NCBI RefSeq assembly: GCF_958450345.1
Contig: NC_088782.1
Location: 120,759,980 to 120,823,979 of the forward strand
DNA: 64,000 bases
Direction of reading: 5' to 3'
DNA from: Calliphora vicina
Taxonomy: Eukaryota; Arthropoda; Insecta; Diptera; Calliphoridae
Below, one piece after another: positions 12,101 to 22,895 of the stretch. Both the position numbers and the translations under genes were made by a program. The notes below the pieces were generated by a model that ran no database searches, was not told the origin of the DNA, and saw nothing but the letters and a program-made list of their open reading frames with translations. Position 1 is the first letter of the stretch. Every line of letters begins with the position of its first letter.

Positions 12101-12267
12101 AAATTGATATAAATAACAAGTCAGTAGTTATACCTATCGATCGATTGAAACCAGCATTAACTGAAAACACTTACATTAATTCAAACATACATTCCAGTAA
12201 TACTAAATCAACAACAAAGAGAGTTTCTTTTAATTTATTGGGAATAAATTTTTTGGAGGGGGAGTAG
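9166..12267 (+). CDS. pol: Retrotransposon Pol polyprotein (protease-RT-RNase H-integrase)
   Basis: This encodes the replication enzymes. The frame opens at 9166 inside the end of gag (-1 frame) with no ATG before the protease, so expression as a Gag-Pol fusion is likely. Residues are numbered from 9274. Protease: DSGAE at 3-7. Reverse transcriptase: 'DWRPCGDFRRLN' and the catalytic YIDD at 301-304. RNase H: 'TVDAS' near 452 and 'TDHKPL' near 520. Integrase: an H-x-H-x-C-x2-C zinc region around 647-684, then the catalytic D713, D772 and E808 with the canonical 35-residue D-E spacing. A GPY/F-type 'GPYRVIEK' motif follows near the C-terminus. The frame is uninterrupted to TAG at 12265-12267. 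No chromodomain or envelope was recognised. Confidence 0.95.
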   Translation, partial: KFNKLKSSTVAATNSGNVDYSSSRLFIFDKNNNLKFLIDSGAEISVLPSSKFRNNNKRSDIILSAANGSNIATFGKKLLNVDLGLRREFPFIFLIADISKPIIGADFLCKYGLLIDIKHKRLIDPLTNLSVSTFSCCCNVTLPKLFSVDNQYTQLLKKYPSLIAEPDYTKPIKHSTVHRLVTNGPLPFTKPRRLDPVKYKAAKTEFEYLVKAGICRPSNSSVASALHLVPKKDPNDWRPCGDFRRLNIVTVPDRYPLPHIHDLNMNIRNKKIFSKIDLVRAYHQIPMAEEDIFKTAITTPFGMFEFQRMPFGLRNSAQTFQRFINEVFTGFDFVFVYIDDILIYSENDEEHLYHLEKVFERLDEYGLNIKPGKCTFGVSNIDFLGHNISNIGIKPSEEKILAIRNFEHPKTVKQIQKFVGMVNYYHKYIPKLAEFTNPIHAIITNALKKKCKILEWTKEALNSFDRIKESFASRVLLNHFNNEAKLTLTVDASNVAIGGVLQQCYNGISEPLAFFSKKLTSSESKYSTFDRELLAIYLNIKHFRYLLEGRSFVVYTDHKPLVFALESKTERSPRQTRHLEYISQFTSDIRHISGEANVVADTLSRTFEIEAYKYSDINLKNLFDEQQKDKDLLELLADKNKHLNLKFLKIPVLNLDIWFECTLSTPRPYVPFNLRKIVFEKLHNISHPGIRATRKLITERYFWPNMKKELNVWSKECLSCQKSKIIRHTKSPVVKIEIPKGRFEHIHLDIVGPLPISREHRYILTIIDRHSRWPEAYPLKDITTSNIIDTIIRNYISRFGVPLKITTDQGGQFTSKMFSELTQMLGCFKITTSPYHPQSNGMVERFHRQLKATLMAKGKSATWYDELPIALLGIRSVFKEDLQATPAEMVYGQSLRLPGEILTPTGDFDASDILYKLKTHFKNVRSNLNHHNNSNTGIHVPKDLKDCKYVFVRVIHKRSLQQPYEGPYRVIEKNKKYFKIDINNKSVVIPIDRLKPALTENTYINSNIHSSNTKSTTKRVSFNLLGINFLEGE
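12255..12264 (+). other. Polypurine tract
   Basis: GGAGGGGGAG overlaps the last pol codons and ends four bases before the 3' LTR. This is the expected position and composition for the plus-strand primer of an LTR retrotransposon. Confidence 0.85.
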
Positions 12268-12268
12268 T

Positions 12269-12475
12269 TGTAGGTGAATAAAAATACTTTGTGTTTTTAT
12301 ATATCAAAAAATATTAAGTTTTCATTTTCTTAATTAATTTTATTAATCATATTAGTTTTCAATAATTTTCATTATAATTTTCAATATTCTACAACAAACA
12401 ATAAAATTTTGTAATTTTGAAATAAAACCAGAATATTGTATTTTATTTTAAAATAATATAAATATAATCTCTACA
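12269..12475 (+). repeat. 3' LTR (207 bp)
   Basis: The same length as the 5' LTR and, by eye, the same sequence. It is immediately followed by GTTGT and then CACAGAG of the satellite, which completes the 5-bp target duplication. Confidence 0.95.
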
Positions 12476-13905
12476 GTTGTCACAGAGAAATTTTCTATAG
12501 AAAATCTCCTGTTGTCACAGAGAAATTTTCTATAGAAAATCTCCTGTTGTCACAGAGAAATTTTCTATAGAAAATCTCCTGTTGTCACAGAGAAATTTTC
12601 TATAGAAAATCTCCTGTTGTCACAGAGAAATTTTCTATAGAAAATCTCCTGTTGTCACAGAGAAATTTTCTATAGAAAATCTCCTGTTGTCACAGAGAAA
12701 TTTTCTATAGAAAATCTCCTGTTGTCACAGAGAAATTTTCTATAGAAAATCTCCTGTTGTCACAGAGAAATTTTCTATAGAAAATCTCCTGTTGTCACAG
12801 AGAAATTTTCTATAGAAAATCTCCTGTTGTCACAGAGAAATTTTCTATAGAAAATCTCCTGTTGTCACAGAGAAATTTTCTATAGAAAATCTCCTGTTGT
12901 CACAGAGAAATTTTCTATAGAAAATCTCCTGTTGTCACAGAGAAATTTTCTATAGAAAATCTCCTGTTGTCACAGAGAAATTTTCTATAGAAAATCTCTT
13001 GTTGTCACAATGAAATTTTCTATAGAAAATCTCTTGTTGTCACAATGAAATTTTCTATAGAAAATCTCTTGTTGTCACAATGAAATTTTCTATAGAAAAT
13101 CTCTTGTTGTCACAATGAAATTTTCTATAGAAAATCTCTTGTTGTCACAATGAAATTTTCTATAGAAAATCTCTTGTTGTCACAATGAAATTTTCTATAG
13201 AAAATCTCTTGTTGTCACAATGAAATTTTCTATAGAAAATCTCTTGTTGTCACAATGAAATTTTCTATAGAAAATCTCTTGTTGTCACAATGAAATTTTC
13301 TATAGAAAATCTCTTGTTGTCACAATGAAATTTTCTATAGAAAATCTCTTGTTGTCACAATGAAATTTTCTATAGAAAATCTCTTGTTGTCACAATGAAA
13401 TTTTCTATAGAAAATCTCTTGTTGTCACAATGAAATTTTCTATAGAAAATCTCTTGTTGTCACAATGAAATTTTCTATAGAAAATCTCTTGTTGTCACAA
13501 TGAAATTTTCTATAGAAAATCTCTTGTTGTCACAATGAAATTTTCTATAGAAAATCTCTTGTTGTCACAATGAAATTTTCTATAGAAAATCTCTTGTTGT
13601 CACAATGAAATTTTCTATAGAAAATCTCTTGTTGTCACAATGAAATTTTCTATAGAAAATCTCTTGTTGTCACAATGAAATTTTCTATAGAAAATCTCTT
13701 GTTGTCACAATGAAATTTTCTATAGAAAATCTCTTGTTGTCACAATGAAATTTTCTATAGAAAATCTCTTGTTGTCACAATGAAATTTTCTATAGAAAAT
13801 CTCTTGTTGTCACAATGAAATTTTCTATAGAAAATCTCTTGTTGTCACAATGAAATTTTCTATAGAAAATCTCTTGTTGTCACAATGAAATTTTCTATAG
13901 AAAAT
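12476..13905 (+). repeat. Sat-1: 35-bp satellite, right block
   Basis: About 41 further 35-bp units in the same phase as those ending at 7501. First come about 15 of the CTCCTGTTGTCACAGAG type, matching the units just left of the insertion. Then about 26 of the TCTTGTTGTCACAATG type run up to 13905. Both blocks are highly homogeneous. Confidence 0.97.
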
Positions 13906-15149
13906 TTCTCTGTCAATATTATGAATTTTCGGTAAAAAAAATTTTGAAAATAATCCCGTTTCCAAACATCATTTATTCAATGTTAACAAAGTTTTTACAT
14001 ATTTTACTTACTTCCCCTTTTTAAATACAAGATAAAACTGCCAACATAGAAAAACATTTAACAAAAATATTAAGAGTTTTTTTTTTACTTACAGATGTCT
14101 TGCAATTTCTAAGCAAATGGTTCATATAACAATATAATTGTCCCCTCAAACCAAATAATAATATTTTTACAGCAATTACAATACGAGTATGATCATTTTG
14201 TTAAATAAAAAAAAACTCCAATGCACTTGAGCACACGTTGAATTAAGTACTTTAGAGTCATATAAATATCCAACTATTCATCTTTTCAAGAGCTGTATAG
14301 TTAGATGGATGGATGGTTGGTTGGTGGATGGTTGTATAAATGAATGGATGGATGGTACTTACACTCTACTACTCGTTCTCTAAAGACAACATTTGTAATG
14401 ATATCTTAACCATTTAAGTGTGTCTTTTTTTCTCTCCTTTATTTCAGTTTGTGGCTGGTTTTATTTGGCCATATTTTTTTTCTTTTACTTTGGCTTCATC
14501 ATCTCATTCATATTATTGTATTAAGGCTATAAAATTTCATTATGATACCCTGATTTCTTTTAACCAAAATACTACAACCATATACAATACCAAAAAAAAA
14601 ATCTGCTCTTCTAATCAAGTGGTTTTTTCAACTGAGGCTGCCTGCTATTGTCTATAAAAAAGTTTAAGAAAGAGCTAAATCTTTTTATAACATAAAAGGA
14701 AGACGAGAAAAGTACAAGCTAAAATAAAATCAAAACAATTTTTTTGTTGTTGTTTCTGTTTATTTGCAGTACATTATGACCTCTTGACTGACAATATCAA
14801 GACGCCTACACATTTGTGGTCTGCTCATATATACCACTGTATCAGCTTTGACTGACTGTGGGAAATATTTCGAATTGCTGTGTGTTGTATTGGATTTAAG
14901 GCAAAGAACCAAAACCCACAAAATTAATTAGGTTTTGTTGTTACAATGTTGTTTTTGTTGTTGTTGAGTTAATTTACAATTTCTAGCCAAAATTAGAATC
15001 AATATTATATTTTGGTTAATGAATTGGGCCAATAATAGAAAACACATTATTCACAGCATAGATATACAAAGCTAACCACAATGAAAGTGTTAAGAAAGAA
15101 AGCGATAACAACTAATAAATTAAAACTGACATTCCCTGTGACAACAGGA
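13906..15149. other. Unassigned non-coding DNA with a GATG/GGTT microsatellite
   Basis: A+T-rich DNA. A short ATGGATGG/TTGGTTGG microsatellite lies at about 14304-14356, and a TTGTTGTTG run is near 14745 and 14955. No exon of the downstream gene could be supported, although upstream non-coding exons may lie here. Confidence 0.5.
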
Positions 15150-15366
15150 GAGACACAAATTTCTCTGTGTCAACAAGAGATTTTCTATAGAAAATTTCAT
15201 TGTGACAACAAGAGATTTTCTACAGAAAATTTCATTGTGACAACAAGAGATTTTCTATAGAAAATTTCATTGTGACAACAAGAGATTTTCTATAGAAAAT
15301 TTCATTGTGACAACAAGAGATTTTCTATAGAAAATTTCATTGTGACAATAAGAGATTTTCTATAGG
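15150..15366 (-). repeat. Sat-1 units in inverted orientation
   Basis: About six 35-bp units reading CAACAAGAGATTTTC-TATAG-AAAATTTCATTGTGA. This is the reverse complement of the TCACAATG...TCTCTTGTTG variant that ends the main block at 13905. It therefore lies as an inverted repeat of that block about 1.25 kb away. A 35-base degenerate unit with GGAGAGACACAAATTTCTC precedes it. Confidence 0.93.
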
Positions 15367-16246
15367 CTATGTCTTTATTACTCCTACAGATTTTCCATAT
15401 AAAATGTTCCCAACTTGAACACCGCCACTGTTTTTTATAAACACAGACATGCATCGTCATTAAGGAAACAATTTTTTGAAACAAAAAAGAGCAACGACGT
15501 CAGGCTACGTAATGAGTGCAAGGACTTCATACCCTACATAATTATTATTGTACATATAACTAAAAAGGAAGTATATGACAACGTAAAAACCATAAACTTC
15601 AAAGCAACTAAAAATAACTATCAGCACATAATAATAAAACCAAAATACAGTGGAAGCCTTATAGAAACACCAATTGTCAATAAAAATAACCCACTATATA
15701 AAACAACCCCTCCACAAAGCTTTCACTCTACCACAACAAGTGTAAACAAGCACCTAAAGCTTTTCTTCTTACACTTGCACGTAACAAATGTTGTTTACCA
15801 CCCATGTGTTCGATACAAACTTGCCACATTTTTTGTTTGGTATTGGTTGCCCCGGACAACCAACCACGAACTAAAAATGCCAATACACAAAATATTAATA
15901 AGGAACTGGCAAATAAAACAGTTCACAATAACTTAGTGACAAGGAAACGAGAAAATAATATTAATAATAACAAGAATTTCACTTTATTTAAAGGAATTTC
16001 TTAACTGCTACAATTCGCAAAACTATACAAAAATTTTGTTTGCTTTAGTCTGCTTTAAGACTTACACGAAACTAAAGGTATTTCCGGGTGTTATAGTAAA
16101 AAAAAACCAATAAAAAAATCAGTTGTTCTACCAGTGTTTTATTTAAGAATTTATTGACCTTTGAGGCAATGAACTTTTAATTGTAAAGAAGTATTGTTGT
16201 AACAAGCAAACATTGACCGGTATATAATTTTTGTGTGTCATTTAAG
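15367..16246. other. Unassigned DNA upstream of the CCDC66-like gene
   Basis: The longest open frame (15415-15936, 173 codons) is Lys/Asn/Ile/His-rich with no motif, and I treat it as chance. The stretch AATTTTTGTGTGTCATTTAAG ending at 16246 resembles a splice acceptor, so an upstream non-coding exon is plausible but was not located. Confidence 0.45.
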
Positions 16247-16248
16247 GC

Positions 16249-19200
16249 ATGATTACGGGAGCTGAAGGTCGACAAAATCACACGTTATTGGATATAAAAA
16301 AGCAGCAATGGGCTAAAGAAAAGGGTAAGTAAAGAAAAAGTTAACAAAAGGGATTTTCTACTGAAAATTTGCCTACGACTACAAATAATTTTTTAGAAAA
16401 CAACCCACCTTGTGCTTTTAATAGTTTTTATGAATTCTTGGAACTTTAATGTGCAAATGATTTTGCGATTTTAAAGTAATTTCTATAGAAAACTACTCTG
16501 CCAGAGATATTCTGTAGAAAATGACTCTGTGACTCCCAGAGATTTTATGTAGAAAATTACTCTGTGAATCCCAGAATGACTCTGTGACTCACAGAGATTT
16601 TCTAAAGCAAATGACTCCGTGACTCCCAGAGATTTTCTATAGAAAATAGCTCTGTGACTCCCAGAGATTTTCTATAGAAAATGACTCTGTGACTCCCAGA
16701 GATTTTCTATAGAAAATAGTTCTGTGACTCCCAGAGATTTTCTATAGAAAATAGTTCTGTGACTCCCAGAGATTTTCTATAGAAAATAGTTCTGTGACTC
16801 CCAGATATTTTCTATACAAAATAGTTCTGTGACTCCCAGAGATTTTCTATAGAAAATGTCTCTGTGACTCCCAGAGATTTTCTATAGAAAATGTCTCTGT
16901 GACTCCCAGAGATTTTCTATAGAAAATGTATCTGTGACTCCCAGAGATTTTCTATAGAAAATGTCTCTGTGACTCCCAGAGATTTTCTATAGAAAATGTC
17001 TCTGTGACTCCCAGAGATTTTCTATAGAAAATGTCTCTGTGACTCCCAGAGATTTTCTATAGAAAATGTCTCTGTGACTCCCAGAGATTTTCTATAGAAA
17101 ATGTCTCTGTGACTCCCAGAGATTTTCTATAGAAAATGTCTCTGTGACTCCCAGAGATTTTCTATAGAAAATGTCTCTGTGACTCCCAGAGATTTTCTAT
17201 AGAAAATGTCTCTGTGACTCCCAGAGATTTTCTATAGAAAATGTCTCTGTGACTCCCAGAGATTTTCTATAGAAAATGACTCTGTGACTCCCAGAGATTT
17301 TCTATAGAAAATGACTCTGTGACTCCCAGAGATTTTCTATAGAAAATGACTCTGTGACTCCCAGAGATTTTCTATAGAATATGACTCTGTGACTCCCAGA
17401 GATTTTCTATAGAATATGACTATGTGACTCCCAGAGATTTTCTATAGAATATGACTCTGTGACTCCCAGAGATTTTCTATAGAAAATGACTCTGTGACTC
17501 CCAGAGATTTTCTATAGAAAATGACTCTGTGCCTCCCAGAGATTTTCTATAGAAAATTCTATAGAAAATGACTTTGTGACTCCCAGAGATTTTCTATAGA
17601 AAATGACTTTGTGACTCCCAGAGATTTTCTATAGAAAATGACTTTGTGACCCCCAGAGATTTTCTATAGAAAATGACTTTGTGACTCCCAGAGATTTTCT
17701 ATAGAAAATGACACTGTGACTCCCAGAGATTTTCTATAGAAAATGACACTGTGACTCCCAGAGATTTTCTATAGAAAATGACTCTGTGACTCCAAGAGAT
17801 TTTCTATAGAAAATGACTCTGTGACGCTAAGAGATTTTCTGTGGAAAAGAGCTCTGTGACTCCCAGAGATTTTCTATAGAAAATAGCTCTGTGACTCCCA
17901 GAGATTTTCTATAGAAAATAGCTCTGTGACTCCAAGAGATTTTCTATAGAAAATGACTCTGTGATTGCTAGAGATTTTCAATAAAAATTTTCCCTATGAC
18001 TCCCACAGATTTTATTCTGTTCTGGTTTATTTTCTTTTTGCAGAGGAAATCGCCAAATTGGATGAAATGTTTTCCTCCTCTATGCAGTCATCATCTTCCA
18101 CCCATCATCACCAGAAAATAGAACGCACTTCCATACGCACTTATTACTCCAATCTGGACCTTAGTCAGTCCTCTAAGAGAAACTCACGTCAACATTTATA
18201 CCAACAACAGCAGCAGCAACAACAACCCTACAATAATATGCAAACTTTGGTAACTCGGAATCCCAATCCAAAACAAAGATCTCATCCCATGCAACAATCC
18301 CAGCCAGCAGCAGAAAAGCAGCTTGTCAAAAGAGGCCAAAGCTATGATTATATGAACAATTATATAGACCAAGATGAGGAAGAGTTTTTGGATGACATGG
18401 GCCATGAGGCAGACTTTGAGGATGACATGCAGCCCTATATGAAGATGAGAAGAAATAGCCAACATCCTGCCAGGCCGCCTTTGCTAAATCAACGTCATAA
18501 TACCACTAGTATGATGTCGCAACAACCTGGACAACGTAAATATTCTTATGTGGAACTTATGCCCAATACTATGCAAACAGCCAAGGGTAGAATACAAAAT
18601 CAGGCAACACATATGCAACGTATACGTAGTCCTAGTTTGCCTGTCATACGTCACCGGGGTGACTATTTTACCTATAATCAACAACAACAGCAGCAGCAGG
18701 ATAAAATTCCTTTAAAGCTAGCTATAAACCCACATAACACACAACTTGTTAGTGTGGATCCTGGTAACCAGCAGCAACAACAGCACCAACAACACCATAA
18801 TCATCGACTAAACAATCAGTTACAACAATTGCCTGGAAATCCCTTACACAACGGTTGCCAGGAAGAAGACACTTCGGGCTATATAAGTGATTCTCCCAAA
18901 AATTTACACACCCCCAATATTTGGTTTAATGATGGGGCCAGCCAGGTGGAAAGTGTGGCAAGTGCTGTTGACAGCAACAGTTTATTATCGGTAGAGGGTA
19001 CGGAATATGTGGCTAGAAGAAACAAAAGATCGATAATAAATCAACAGCAGCAGCAACAACAGCAATTGCTAAGAGCGGCAAAAGGTCAACAAACTCAAAA
19101 TGAGGAGCATATATTAAACAAAACTTATATAGTAAAGGGTAGAAGGGGCTCTCAACAGCAGTTGGTGGTGGCCTATGATAATGATGATGGTTTGGAGGTA

Positions 19201-21395
19201 TCCGGAAATATTAAGGGTTACCAGCAAGGAGGGTGAGTTTACTTTAAGGAATTGAGAAATTTTGTTTTAATATTTGATTCTGTTGTTCTAGTTACTATCA
19301 GTCCTCTAATTCACCTCCCACACCCAATCGTGATGTGTCCACTTCAAATACTTATCAAATACATCACAGCGATGAGTCAGAGATTTATAACCAACATTCA
19401 CAAGAGGAACGTGAAAGGGCCAAGTGGTGTTACACTCAAACCCAGGATAGTCAAAGCAAACATTTACAGCAACAATGTGGTCCGGGCTGGTTAAGTCGGG
19501 GTCTACATGATATTAAAGACAGTGAGGATGATGCACAGTCCTTGCAGTCCTCATGCTATCTAAGAGGCCAGAATGCTCCCATCGAGCCCCATGTTATGGC
19601 TGAAAGATTGGATAAGAAACGCAAAGCAGCTGAGTATCATTTGGCCATTAAACAGCAGCTTCAAGAAAGGGAATCCATGCGCAGATGGGAACTGGAGAGA
19701 CAAAGGCAGGAAGAGGAAATTGAGGATGAAAGAGTAAGAAAAGAAAAGCAATTGGAACAAGAACGTTTAGATAAGGAAAGAAGGCAACAATTGGAAAAGG
19801 AAGAAATGCAAAAAAGAAAGCAACAGGCCATGTTGGATGCCATAAACAAAGCAGAACAGGCAGCTAAAATGGAAAAACTAAAGAAGAGAAATAAAAAAAT
19901 ACAGCAGGAGGATGAAAATTTTAAAGAAATCCAGCACCATGAGGATGCTAAACAAGAAATTGAAGAAAATCCCAAAGAATTACTGAAAGTTTTGTCGCTA
20001 GATGAGGAAGAGCAATCAAAGGATGCGCCAAATGAATTACCAACCAATAGGGAACCTGAAAAGGTAGAGGAAGAGCAAAAAGTTTTGATAGGTACCCCCA
20101 TCAATCTCAGAAGAGCATTTAGCAAACCCATTACACCAGCTCCTGCACCAGAACCCAACATATTACCAACTCATGCCGCAGAAAATGTTGTCATAATGCA
20201 GCCAGCTACCCTGATACCACTGCCAGTTACTACGGATATTTTGGGTCTGCAGACTGCCATAGGAAATCTACAAATTGCCACCTATCTAATGCAGCAACAT
20301 CTTAAGCCCACAACGGCTGCCTCAACAGAAGATTTCTCCAAGACCACTGGAGGAGCTTATACCCAGAGAACAGATACTTCTATTTACACAGAAGATGGCT
20401 ACCAGCCGGATAAAGTAGAGGATATTGAGAAAGCTACACAAACCATAAATGAGTTTGTTGATAGAAATATGGAAATGCAAAAGAACTCAACACGTGAGAA
20501 TATAGAAAAATCAGTAGAATTTGCTGATTCTCAAGAAGATTTAAATAAAATGGCTTTGATACCCCTACAAAAGCGAGCTAAACAAACGGTCAGTGAATCT
20601 TCAGAGGACTCTAAAGATACTCAAGATATACAGGACAGCAAACTAAGTCAAGATGTGGAAACACAAACTGAATTGCCCCTAAACTGTGACTTGTGTTTGT
20701 TTCATGATAATTTCTATAAGGTTTTGCTAAAAAGAGAAGTATCCACCACCACCACAACACACACAGCCAAGACCAAAACCAAGCCAGCCAAAGAAGCCGA
20801 TAAAGATCAAGAGACCACCACTACAACAACTACCACTACTACCACCACTTTCAAGGCCAAATCTAAGGATAAAGATAAAAAACGTGGCTCTAAAGAGGCA
20901 CACAACAAAATCGATGAACGTCCTAAATGGGGAGTCAACAGGCCCATAATGCAATATGTCAAGGCCAGTGATCGTGACCCCTTCTGCTTGCGCAACAAGA
21001 AAAAACATTGCAATACAGCAGCCACCAGCAAACATTCACGTTCCCAGTCCGTAGACTCTAGATTGGATAATCATGCCAAGGAGTGTACAGAAAAAGAAGA
21101 AGAAAATGAGGAGAATGATGAAAGTGAAACCTCGGCAGAGCAAGAGGGTTTTTTACTTAAGGCTCGCAATGTATGCACTGAAATTTTACCCATTAAAACG
21201 GATGAGAAGGGGAGAATTTTTTTGAATTTTCGAGAGGCTAGCGCCATAATGAATGAGGATGAAATCAAGGAGAAATTAAGGCAGAAATACTTTAATTTTG
21301 GCCGGATTTTACCTAGGCGCAGTTGGGCCTCAGCTACTCAGCATGCTGGCATAAATTATACCATTGCGGGGGTGGGGGATATCAATGGAGATTAG
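16249..21395 (+). CDS. CCDC66-like coiled-coil (cilium/centriolar satellite) protein
   Basis: Three exons join in frame: 16249-16324, 18044-19232 and 19292-21395 (1122 aa). Intron 1 is phase 1 (AAGG|GTAAGT ... TTTTTGCAG|AG). Intron 2 is 59 bp, phase 2 (GAGG|GTGAGT ... TTCTAG|TT). Features in order: LDIKKQQWAKEKEEIAKLD (about 15-33, spanning exon junction 1); poly-Gln tracts through exon 2; a long Glu/Arg/Lys coiled coil (about 523-650); ETQTEL (about 880); a Thr run; RPKWGVNRPIMQYVKASDRD (about 965-985); and an acidic C-terminal region. The same order (xxKKxQW block, coiled coil, QT motif, RPxWxxNxPxxxYxxAS block) is what I recall of vertebrate CCDC66, about 950 aa, a microtubule-binding ciliary protein. 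The function is inferred by homology. The start ATG sits two bases after an acceptor-like TTTAAG, so further upstream coding exons are possible. Poly(A) signals follow at 21471. Confidence 0.85.
16484..17995 (+). repeat. Intronic 35-bp satellite (Sat-2)
   Basis: About 43 copies of a 35-bp unit, GACTCTGTGACTCCCAGAGA plus the core TTTTCTATAGAAAAT, fill nearly 90% of intron 1 of the CCDC66-like gene (16325-18043). The spacer carries arms CTCTG and CAGAG. Flank units are diverged and the centre (about 16840-17260, TGTCTCTGTGACTCCC type) is uniform. A partial extra core occurs at about 17550. The last recognisable remnant, GACTCCCACAGATTTTATTC, lies within 50 bases of the splice acceptor at 18043. 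Confidence 0.96.
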
Positions 21396-21470
21396 AGGAA
21401 AGAGGTTTTTTTTTATTGCGTAATAATAGTTTTAAAGTAGTAACAATTTGTAAACGAGAATTTTTTTTTA

Positions 21471-21486
21471 AATAAAGAGTAATAAA
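21471..21486 (+). terminator. Polyadenylation signals of the CCDC66-like gene
   Basis: AATAAA at 21471-21476 and again at 21481-21486, about 80-90 bases after the TAG stop. A short 3' UTR ending around 21500 is expected. Confidence 0.65.
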
Positions 21487-21654
21487 TTTTTGCACTTTTA
21501 AATAAGAGTTACTGACTGACTGAGATTAGGTTTATTTAAACATAAATATTTTAAATCAATAACTAGTAAGTATATCAAAGTATATTTTAGGAAAACGATT
21601 AAAAACTATTTTTAATCAAAACAACTGATTATATTTTAAAATTAAAAATTTAAA

Positions 21655-22895
21655 GTAAAACAAAAAAAAAATTATAATTTTATTTTTCAAAATTTTTTTT
21701 TTTAAATTTTCTTTTTCAAAAATTTTTTTTCATAATTTTTTTTAATTTACTTAAGAACAAATTTTATGAAAAAAAAATTTTTTTTGCTGAAAAATAATTC
21801 AGGGTAAATAATATTTTTCCCGATTTTGACCCATTGTAGGTCCGACTTACTATATATACGTCGTTGCATAGGTCTTCAAAATATCTGTAATTAAATATCC
21901 AAAATAAAAAAAAAAATATAATTTTCATTTTCAAAATTTTTTTTTTTAAATTTTCTTTTTCAAAAATTTTTTTTAATTTTTTTTCATAATTTTTTTAAAT
22001 TTACTAAAGACAAATTTTATGAAAAAGAAATTTTTTTGCTGAAAAAAAATTCGAGGTAAAAAATATTTTTCCCTATTTTGACCCATTGTAGGTCCGACTT
22101 ACTAAATATACGTCGTTGCATAGGTATTCAAAATATCTATAATTAAATATCCAAAACAAAAAAAAAAAATATAATTTTCCTTTTCAAAAATTTTTTTTTT
22201 TAAATTTTCTTTTTAAAAAAAATTTTTAAATTGTTTTTCATAATTTTTTTAAATTTACTAAAGAACAAATTTTATGAAAAAAAAATTTTTTTTGCTGAAA
22301 AAAAATTCGGGGTAAAAAATATTTTTCCCGATTTTGACCCATTGTAGGTCCGACTTACTAAATATACGTCGTTGCATAGGTCTTAAAAATATCTGTAATT
22401 AAATATCCAAAACAAAAAAAAAAATATAATTTTCCTTTTCAAAATTTTTTTTTTTAATTTTCTTTTTCAAAAATTTTTTTAAATTTTTTTTCATAATTTT
22501 TTTAAATTTACTAAAGAACAAATTTTATGAAAAAAATTTTTTTTTTGCTGAAAAATAATTCAGGGTAAATAATATTTTTCCCGATTTTGACCCATTGTAG
22601 GTCCGACTTACTATATATACATCGTTGCAATGGTTTTAAAAATATCTATAATTAAATATCCAAAACAAAAAAAAAATATAATTTTCCTTTTCAAAATTTT
22701 TTTTTTAAATTTTCCTTTTCAAAAATTTTTTTAAATTTTTTTTCATAATTTTTTTAAATTTACTTAAGAACAAATTTTATGAAAAAAGAATTTTTTTTGC
22801 TGAAAAAAAATTCGGTGTACAAAATATTTTTACCGATTTTGACCAATTGTAGGTCCGACTTACTAAATATACGTCGTTGCATAGGTCTTCAAAAT
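21655..22895. repeat. Five tandem copies of a ~254-bp repeat
   Basis: The anchor GTAGGTCCGACTTACTA occurs at about 21836, 22088, 22344, 22598 and 22849 (spacing 251-256). Each copy has a long A/T-rich part (runs of A or T around TCATAATTTTTTTAAATTTAC), then GACCCATTGTAGGTCCGAC and ATACGTCGTTGCATAGG. The last copy continues into the DINE-like sequence at 22896, so the array looks like an internal amplification of that element. Confidence 0.88.

Larger units (their letters stand above)
7502..12475 (+). mobile_element. Complete Ty3/gypsy LTR retrotransposon inserted in Sat-1
   Basis: This 4974-bp element has 207-bp LTRs beginning TGTAGGTGAA and ending ATCTCTACA, which look identical by eye. It is bounded by a 5-bp duplication GTTGT (7497-7501 and 12476-12480) of a sequence present once in each satellite unit. 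Internally it has a primer-binding-site candidate, gag, pol (protease, reverse transcriptase, RNase H, integrase in Ty3/gypsy order) and a purine-rich tract just before the 3' LTR. No env-like frame follows pol. Matching LTRs and uninterrupted frames imply a recent insertion and a possibly active copy. The Gag Cys/His box arrangement suggests the CsRn1/Kabuki-like side of Ty3/gypsy; that placement is from memory and unverified. Confidence 0.96.

Noticed and set aside
3191..13905. Repeat-spacer look resembling a CRISPR array
   Set aside because: The 'spacers' are themselves repeated and the units are contiguous satellite copies. The DNA is clearly eukaryotic (introns, fly transposons).
15415..15936. 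173-codon open frame
   Set aside because: Composition is typical of A+T-rich chance frames and there is no recognisable domain, start context or splice structure.
17965..18043. ATG-like start of the long open frame entering exon 2
   Set aside because: It lies in the last decayed satellite units and is followed by a consensus acceptor (TTTTTGCAG) at 18043. Splicing from 16324 keeps the frame and restores a conserved motif.
19661..21268. Minus-strand open frames opposite exon 3
   Set aside because: Ser/Leu/Phe-rich shadows of the Glu/Lys/Gln-rich CCDC66-like coding strand.
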